From JAMXLO01 sp963812475 (GTDB lineage Bacteria; Pseudomonadota; Alphaproteobacteria; Acetobacterales; Acetobacteraceae), in NCBI GenBank assembly GCA_963812475.1, contig CAWEVI010000004.1:1-64000 (forward strand): DNA of 64,000 bases. Reading direction: 5' to 3'. Both the position numbers and the translations under genes were made by a program. The notes beneath the pieces were generated by a model that ran no database searches, had not been told where the DNA came from, and was given only the letters and a program-made list of their open reading frames with translations. Positions within the stretch are counted from its first letter, which is position 1. Each line of letters begins with the position of its first letter. Below, piece after piece: positions 59,857 to 64,000 of this stretch.

Positions 59857-61143
59857 TCAGCGCACGTTGTCCACCGCATCCACCAGCCGCCGCTGGCCTT
59901 CCTCCGGGCTGATGCGATTGTCGTGCACGAACTCGGTCAGCACGTCGATCATCGCCGCGGTGATCTGGTTGGTCTGCGCCATGTTGTGCGCCAGGCTCAA
60001 CACGACCCGGCCACTTTTTGCCGCCTCGGCCATGGCATGCGACGCCTCGCGCTGCTGGTCGTTGAAGCCCTCGACGGTAAGGTCGGTATCCGTGCGCACC
60101 GGGATCGAGCCGGTGATCTGGCAGAACAGCGGCCCAAGCTCCTTGCTCATGACGATCTTCGCCAGCAGCTTCTGGCCCTCCTGGAATTCGGGCGCCTTCT
60201 GCTGCCAGAAGATGAACTCGTCGGAGTTGAGGTCGAACGCGATCCCGCCGTCATCGGCCGGCGCTGGGCCGACAAGATAGTCGCTGAGCTGGAAACCGCC
60301 GCGCTTGTAGATGCCCGCCGCCCAGTCGCCCATCAGCAGCATGCCCATCTCGCCCTTCATGAAGCGCGGGACGAACGTGGTGTAGTCCTGGCCGGCAATG
60401 CCGGGGTCGGACCAGTTGCCGAAGTTGCGGAACTGACGGAACGCGGCCAGCACCTCGGGGCCCTTCAGCGTCTTCTCGTCGAGTTCCATCAGCGCCTTGC
60501 GGTAGGCATCGAGGCTGATGCCGCATAGCGCGATCTCCCACTTCATGCCGTCGTCCCATTTGATGCCGCCATTGGCAATCGGCGTGATGCCGGCGGCTTT
60601 CATCTTTCCGGCGACGGCATTGAACTCCGCCCACGTGGCGGGCAGCTTGGTCAGGCCGACCTGATCGGCCGCCTTCTTCGACACGAACAGCGTGTTGATG
60701 CGATACGCCTGGATCGGCAGCGCGATCCAGTGGCCGTGCGGCTTGCTCAGCCGCGTGAGTTCCGCGGGCACCACGGCCTCGTAGCCAGCCTCCTTCACCA
60801 TCGCGTCGAGATCGAGCACCGGCGCGATCTTCGACCAGGCGGCGATCTCCGGGCCCTTGAGCTGCGAGGCCGCCGGCGGGTCACCCGCGATGATCTGTGC
60901 GCGCAGCTTGTTCATCATCTCGGTGGTGAAGCCGGGCACAGGATTGTGCTCCCAGATGCCGCCCTGCTGCTCGAACGCCTTGCCGAGCGCCACCATCGCG
61001 GCACCGCTGGAGCCCGAGCTCCATTGTGAAATGACGGTGACCTTCGGCTTGGCCGCACCTTGCGCGCGTACGCCGCGCGGCAACGCCAGCGCCGCGCCAC
61101 CGGCGGCCAGCACGGCACGACGACCGATGCGGTGGTCCTGCAT
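59857..61143 (-). CDS. ABC solute-binding protein of the complete importer, second copy in operon order
   Basis: 428 residues. The Tat-type signal is HRIGRRAVLAAGGAALALPRGVRAQ. The mature protein is a family 1 sugar-binding type: KVTVISQWSSGSSGAAMVALGKAFEQQGG, MMNKLRAQIIAGDPPAASQLKGPEIAAWSK, PATWAEFNAVAGKMKAAGITPIANGG, MGMLLMGDWAAGIY, and the tail VLTEFVHDNRISPEEGQRRLVDAVDNVR. It is colinear with and closely similar to the preceding gene (about four residues in five by eye). It delivers a sugar or polyol to the permeases encoded just downstream. Confidence 0.9.
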   Translation of the reverse strand: MQDHRIGRRAVLAAGGAALALPRGVRAQGAAKPKVTVISQWSSGSSGAAMVALGKAFEQQGGIWEHNPVPGFTTEMMNKLRAQIIAGDPPAASQLKGPEIAAWSKIAPVLDLDAMVKEAGYEAVVPAELTRLSKPHGHWIALPIQAYRINTLFVSKKAADQVGLTKLPATWAEFNAVAGKMKAAGITPIANGGIKWDDGMKWEIALCGISLDAYRKALMELDEKTLKGPEVLAAFRQFRNFGNWSDPGIAGQDYTTFVPRFMKGEMGMLLMGDWAAGIYKRGGFQLSDYLVGPAPADDGGIAFDLNSDEFIFWQQKAPEFQEGQKLLAKIVMSKELGPLFCQITGSIPVRTDTDLTVEGFNDQQREASHAMAEAAKSGRVVLSLAHNMAQTNQITAAMIDVLTEFVHDNRISPEEGQRRLVDAVDNVR

Positions 61144-61179
61144 TTGTTTCCCCTCCCTCTGCGCCGAACTCCGCCCGCT

Positions 61180-62457
61180 TCAGCGGACGTTGTCGACCGC
61201 CTCCGCCAGCCGCTTCTGGCCCTCTTCCGGACTGATGCGGTTGTCGTGCACGAACTCGGTCAGCACGTCGATCATCGCCGCGGTGATCTGGTTGGGCTGC
61301 GCCATGTTGTGCGCCAGGCTCAGCACGACGCGGTTGGCCTTGACCGCGTCCGCCATCGCCTTCGCTGCCTCGCGCTGACCGTCGCTGAAGCCCTCGGCGG
61401 ACAGATCGGTGTCCGTGCGCACCGGAATGGAGCCGGTGATCTGCGAATACATCGGGCCGAACTCCTTGCTCATGACGATCTTCGCCAGAAGCTTCTGACC
61501 CGCCTGGAATTCCGGCTGTTTCTTCTCCCAGAAGATGAACTCGTCCGAGTTCAAATCGAACGCCACCTTGCCGTCATCCTGCGGTGCGGGTCCGATCAGG
61601 TAGTCGCTGAACTTGAAGCCCGCATGCTGGAACACACCCTGCGCCCAGCCGCCCATCAGCAGCATGCCCATGTCGCCCTTCATGTAGCGATCGATGAAGG
61701 TGCTGTAGTGCTGGCCGGCGGCGCCCGGATCGGACCACTCGCCGAGCCTGCGGTACTGGCGAAATGCGGCCAGGACATCGGGACCTTTCAGGGCCGCGTC
61801 ATCCAACTGCATGACCGCCTTGCGATAGGCATCGGGACTGATGCCGCAGAGCGCGATCTCCCACTTCATGCCGTCGTCCCATTTGAGCCCGCCGTTTGCG
61901 ACGGGCGTGATGCCGGCGGCCTTCATCTTGTCGGCAATGGCGTTGAACTCCGCCCATGTGGCCGGCAATTTTGCCACACCGACGCGGTCCGCCGCCTTCT
62001 TCGAGATGAACAACGTGTTGATGCGATAGGCCTGGATCGGCAGCGCAATCCAGTGGCCATGCGGCTTGCTGAGCCGGACAAGCTCCGCTGGCACCACGGC
62101 TTCGTAACCGGCGTCCTTCACCTGCGCGTCCAGATCGACGACCGCGCCGATCTTCGACCATGCGGCGATCTCCGGGCCTTTGAGCTGCGAGGCGGCCGGT
62201 GGATCACCCGCGATGATCTGCGCGCGCAGCTTGTTCATCATCTCGGTGGTGAAGCCCGGTACCGGGTTGTGTTCCCAGATGCCACCCTGCGCTTCGAATT
62301 CTTTGCCCAGTGCGGTGATCGCCGCTCCGTCGCTGCCGGCGCTCCATTGCGAAATCACGGTGACCTTGGGTTTGCCGGCCTCGGCACGGAGCGCGGCTGG
62401 AGCGGCGAGTGCCGCGACGGAACCGGCAAATAGGCTGCGGCGGCTGATTCTGGACAT
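61180..62457 (-). CDS. ABC solute-binding protein of the complete importer, first copy in operon order
   Basis: 425 residues from the ATG at 62457. The Tat-type signal is RISRRSLFAGSVAALAAPAALRAEA. It shares the whole architecture of the following copy, including GDPPAASQLKGPEIAAWSK, PHGHWIALPIQAYRINTLF and the same C-terminal helix, with differences scattered and denser at IDRYMKGDMGMLLMGGWAQGVFQHAGF. The 36-base spacing and strong similarity show a tandem duplication within an ABC importer operon. Confidence 0.9.
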   Translation of the reverse strand: MSRISRRSLFAGSVAALAAPAALRAEAGKPKVTVISQWSAGSDGAAITALGKEFEAQGGIWEHNPVPGFTTEMMNKLRAQIIAGDPPAASQLKGPEIAAWSKIGAVVDLDAQVKDAGYEAVVPAELVRLSKPHGHWIALPIQAYRINTLFISKKAADRVGVAKLPATWAEFNAIADKMKAAGITPVANGGLKWDDGMKWEIALCGISPDAYRKAVMQLDDAALKGPDVLAAFRQYRRLGEWSDPGAAGQHYSTFIDRYMKGDMGMLLMGGWAQGVFQHAGFKFSDYLIGPAPQDDGKVAFDLNSDEFIFWEKKQPEFQAGQKLLAKIVMSKEFGPMYSQITGSIPVRTDTDLSAEGFSDGQREAAKAMADAVKANRVVLSLAHNMAQPNQITAAMIDVLTEFVHDNRISPEEGQKRLAEAVDNVR

Positions 62458-62556
62458 TGTTTCAATTCCTGTTGGCGACCGTTCATGACAGGCCCGGTAC
62501 GCGCCGGCACCGTTCAAGCAGATGGTCGCAACCGTGACAATCGGGCCGGGAAATCG

Positions 62557-62811
62557 TCAGGCGCGGCCGCCGCCGAAGGCGTTGAAGGTGATCATGGTGT
62601 AGGTGTCCTTCACGCCCGGCAGCGTCTGCACCTTCTCGGTGACGAACAGGCCGATGTCCTGCTCCGGTTCGAGATAGAACTTGCCCAGCAGGTCATACTG
62701 TCCGGACGTGGAGTACAGCTCCGACATCTGATCGATGGTGTCGGCCGCTTCGCGTGCAACCTTGTAGGCCTGACCCATCTCGCACTTGATCTGCACGAAT
62801 ATCGCCCGCAT
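62557..62811 (-). CDS. Stand-alone AsnC/Lrp-type ligand-binding domain protein
   Basis: 84 residues. MRAIFVQIKCEMGQAYKVAREAADTIDQMSELYSTSGQYDLLGKFYLE and VTEKVQTLPGVKDTYTMITFNAF are the RAM domain of Lrp/AsnC regulators, with the GQYDLL phrase. No helix-turn-helix is present, so it cannot bind DNA alone. Such proteins may modulate a regulator or bind an amino acid. It lies upstream of the ABC importer genes and downstream of the luciferase-like oxidoreductase gene on the same strand. Confidence 0.8.
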   Translation of the reverse strand: MRAIFVQIKCEMGQAYKVAREAADTIDQMSELYSTSGQYDLLGKFYLEPEQDIGLFVTEKVQTLPGVKDTYTMITFNAFGGGRA

Positions 62812-62958
62812 GCGGCCTCCTGGCTCAAGCGGCCGCGCTCGCCGCGGCCATCAGCCGGGAGTCTATAGCGGTACTCGAAAGGATGCCTCCCTGGCGCGCG
62901 AGGCCACCGCTTCGTGCCTCAGCGTGCTCGGCGTCGCCGCGGTGAAAATCAACCCGCC

Positions 62959-64000
62959 TTATTCGGCCGCGGCCGGCCTTGCCGGGACCGGCACCGTGTT
63001 TGGACCGAACCGCTCGCGATACGGCGTGGTGTCGATCTCCTCCAGCTCGATCTCGCGCGCCAGCACCTTGCGCTTCCATTCCTGGTGCGCCGGCTCATCG
63101 CCGTGGAACTCCGGCATCACCTCCTTGGCGAACAGCTCGAGGCTCTCGCAGATATGCGGATGCGCATTCTTGCCTGCCTGGTTCAGCAGAATGACCTGAT
63201 CGATGTTGGACGTGCGGAAGCGCCGCAGCTTGCGCCGCAGCGTCTCCGGCGAGCCGATCAGTCCGCCTGAAATGGCGCGCGCCGCCGCCTCGGGATTCTC
63301 GCGTTTCCACTTGTTGTATTCGTCCCACATGTTGACCGTGTACGGATCCGGCCGCTTCCGCCCCGAGCTCGATCCGTAGTAGCGCAGCGCAAACTGGAAG
63401 AACGTCGCGCCATCCGCGCGCCGCCGCGCCTCCTCGTCCGTTTCGGCACACATGAAGTAGCTGACCAGCGCGATGTTCGGATTGGTCTGGTAATCGGCCA
63501 GCTTCTCCTGCTGTTTGACGAAGGCGTTGTAATAGGCGTGCACCCAGGCGTGCGCGGCGTCCGCCGACAGGAACTGGAACCCCAACGCGCCCAGGCCGCG
63601 CCGGCCTGCCATCTCGATCGTCTCCAGCTGCGAGCACGCGACCCACAGCGGCGGGTGCGGCTTCTGCACCGGCTTGGGCAGCACGTTGCGCATCGGCATC
63701 TTGTGCCATTTGGTGTCCAGCTCGACACCCTTGTCCCGGAACATCGGGATGATGCAGCGGATCGCGTCCTCCCAGATTTCCCGTTTCGTCTCCATGTCGC
63801 GATCGAAGCCGCCGAGTTCGGTGACCGAGGCCGATTCGCCGGTGCCCATCTCGACGCGTCCGTTCGACACCAGATCCAGGCAGGCGATGCGTTCGGCGAC
63901 GCGCTGCGGCGGGTTGGTCGTAAGCTGTACGATGCCGTGGCCGAGCCGGATGTTCCTGGTCCGCTGGCTGGCCGCGCCGAGGAAGACTTCCGGCGCGGGA
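62959..64000 (-). CDS. LLM-class flavin-dependent oxidoreductase (partial)
   Basis: The frame runs off the right edge, and 347 residues are visible. The bacterial-luciferase-like barrel is clear: IRLGHGIVQLTTNPPQRVAERIACLDLVSNGRVEMGTGES, then KPHPPLWVACSQLETIEMAGRRGLGALGF and GGLIGSPETLRRKLRRFRTSNIDQVILLNQAG. F420- or FMN-dependent enzymes of this type oxidise alkanesulfonates, aldehydes or other small substrates; the substrate is unknown. The N-terminus lies outside the window. Confidence 0.85.
   Translation of the reverse strand, partial: PAPEVFLGAASQRTRNIRLGHGIVQLTTNPPQRVAERIACLDLVSNGRVEMGTGESASVTELGGFDRDMETKREIWEDAIRCIIPMFRDKGVELDTKWHKMPMRNVLPKPVQKPHPPLWVACSQLETIEMAGRRGLGALGFQFLSADAAHAWVHAYYNAFVKQQEKLADYQTNPNIALVSYFMCAETDEEARRRADGATFFQFALRYYGSSSGRKRPDPYTVNMWDEYNKWKRENPEAAARAISGGLIGSPETLRRKLRRFRTSNIDQVILLNQAGKNAHPHICESLELFAKEVMPEFHGDEPAHQEWKRKVLAREIELEEIDTTPYRERFGPNTVPVPARPAAAE

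Noticed and set aside
61180..62457. Possible mobile-element duplication around the binding-protein pair
   Set aside because: No transposase, inverted ends or target duplication is visible; tandem duplication by recombination explains it.

Overview
The window is high-GC DNA from an alphaproteobacterium, most likely of the Rhodospirillales/Acetobacteraceae type. This is inferred from the overall coding style, the order SUV3-like helicase / S4 RNA-binding protein / seven-iron ferredoxin / CarD regulator (a usual alphaproteobacterial neighbourhood), and the large number of periplasmic solute-binding proteins. I see no rRNA, tRNA, CRISPR array, prophage or insertion sequence. It looks like an ordinary chromosomal segment rich in transport and small-molecule catabolism, interrupted by small palindromic repeats.

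Layout. 1-5 kb: end of a LysR regulator, a VOC-fold protein, a large BTAD/TolB-like/TPR regulator, a helical hypothetical protein and a small protein built from five 18-residue repeats. 5.4-8.3 kb: a TRAP transporter (fused DctQM plus DctP). 8.5-12.3 kb: two small proteins, a fatty acid desaturase, a WecA/MraY-like glycan transferase, and a MarR regulator with a likely operator. 12.4-15.8 kb: an M17 aminopeptidase and htpG with a plausible heat-shock promoter. 15.8-20.8 kb: a DUF4160/DUF2442 pair, then the helicase-S4-fdxA-carD block. 20.9-26.6 kb: an EnvZ/OmpR-like two-component system with a divergent exported protein, an AlkA-like DNA glycosylase, and two unrecognised proteins in a row.

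26.8-33.6 kb: a catabolic region with a GST, a uronate-dehydrogenase-like epimerase, an amidase, and a tightly overlapping minus-strand operon (proline iminopeptidase-like, hydroxyacid dehydrogenase, polysaccharide deacetylase-like, formamidase-like hydrolase). 33.6-36.7 kb: a sugar aminotransferase coupled to a membrane-bound WbpM-type dehydratase, for surface-glycan sugar synthesis. 36.9-39.9 kb: two tandem paralogous ABC solute-binding proteins with no permease or ATPase beside them. 40-45 kb: a PoxB-type pyruvate oxidase, an RMD1-like membrane-anchored protein, a lipoprotein and a small hypothetical protein.

45-53.7 kb: a phosphate transporter, an orphan SucD-like protein, an exported hydrolase, an HpcH/HpaI aldolase, a 2-hydroxyacid dehydrogenase, a xanthine-dehydrogenase-type molybdenum subunit and a RidA protein. 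Four of these genes each carry one extra base, so they are either frameshifted in the cell or mis-sequenced. A 20-bp tandem repeat grows out of a palindrome at 49.7-49.95 kb. 53.8-56.8 kb: a DUF4239-like membrane protein and an amino-acid-type binding protein whose start overlaps the stop of a DctA carrier gene. 57-64 kb: a complete sugar-type ABC importer with two nearly identical binding proteins, preceded by a stand-alone AsnC-type sensor domain and a truncated luciferase-like oxidoreductase.

The observations most worth following are the repeat protein at 4.5-4.9 kb, the cluster of +1 frameshifts, the two independent tandem duplications of binding proteins, and the binding protein coupled to dctA.
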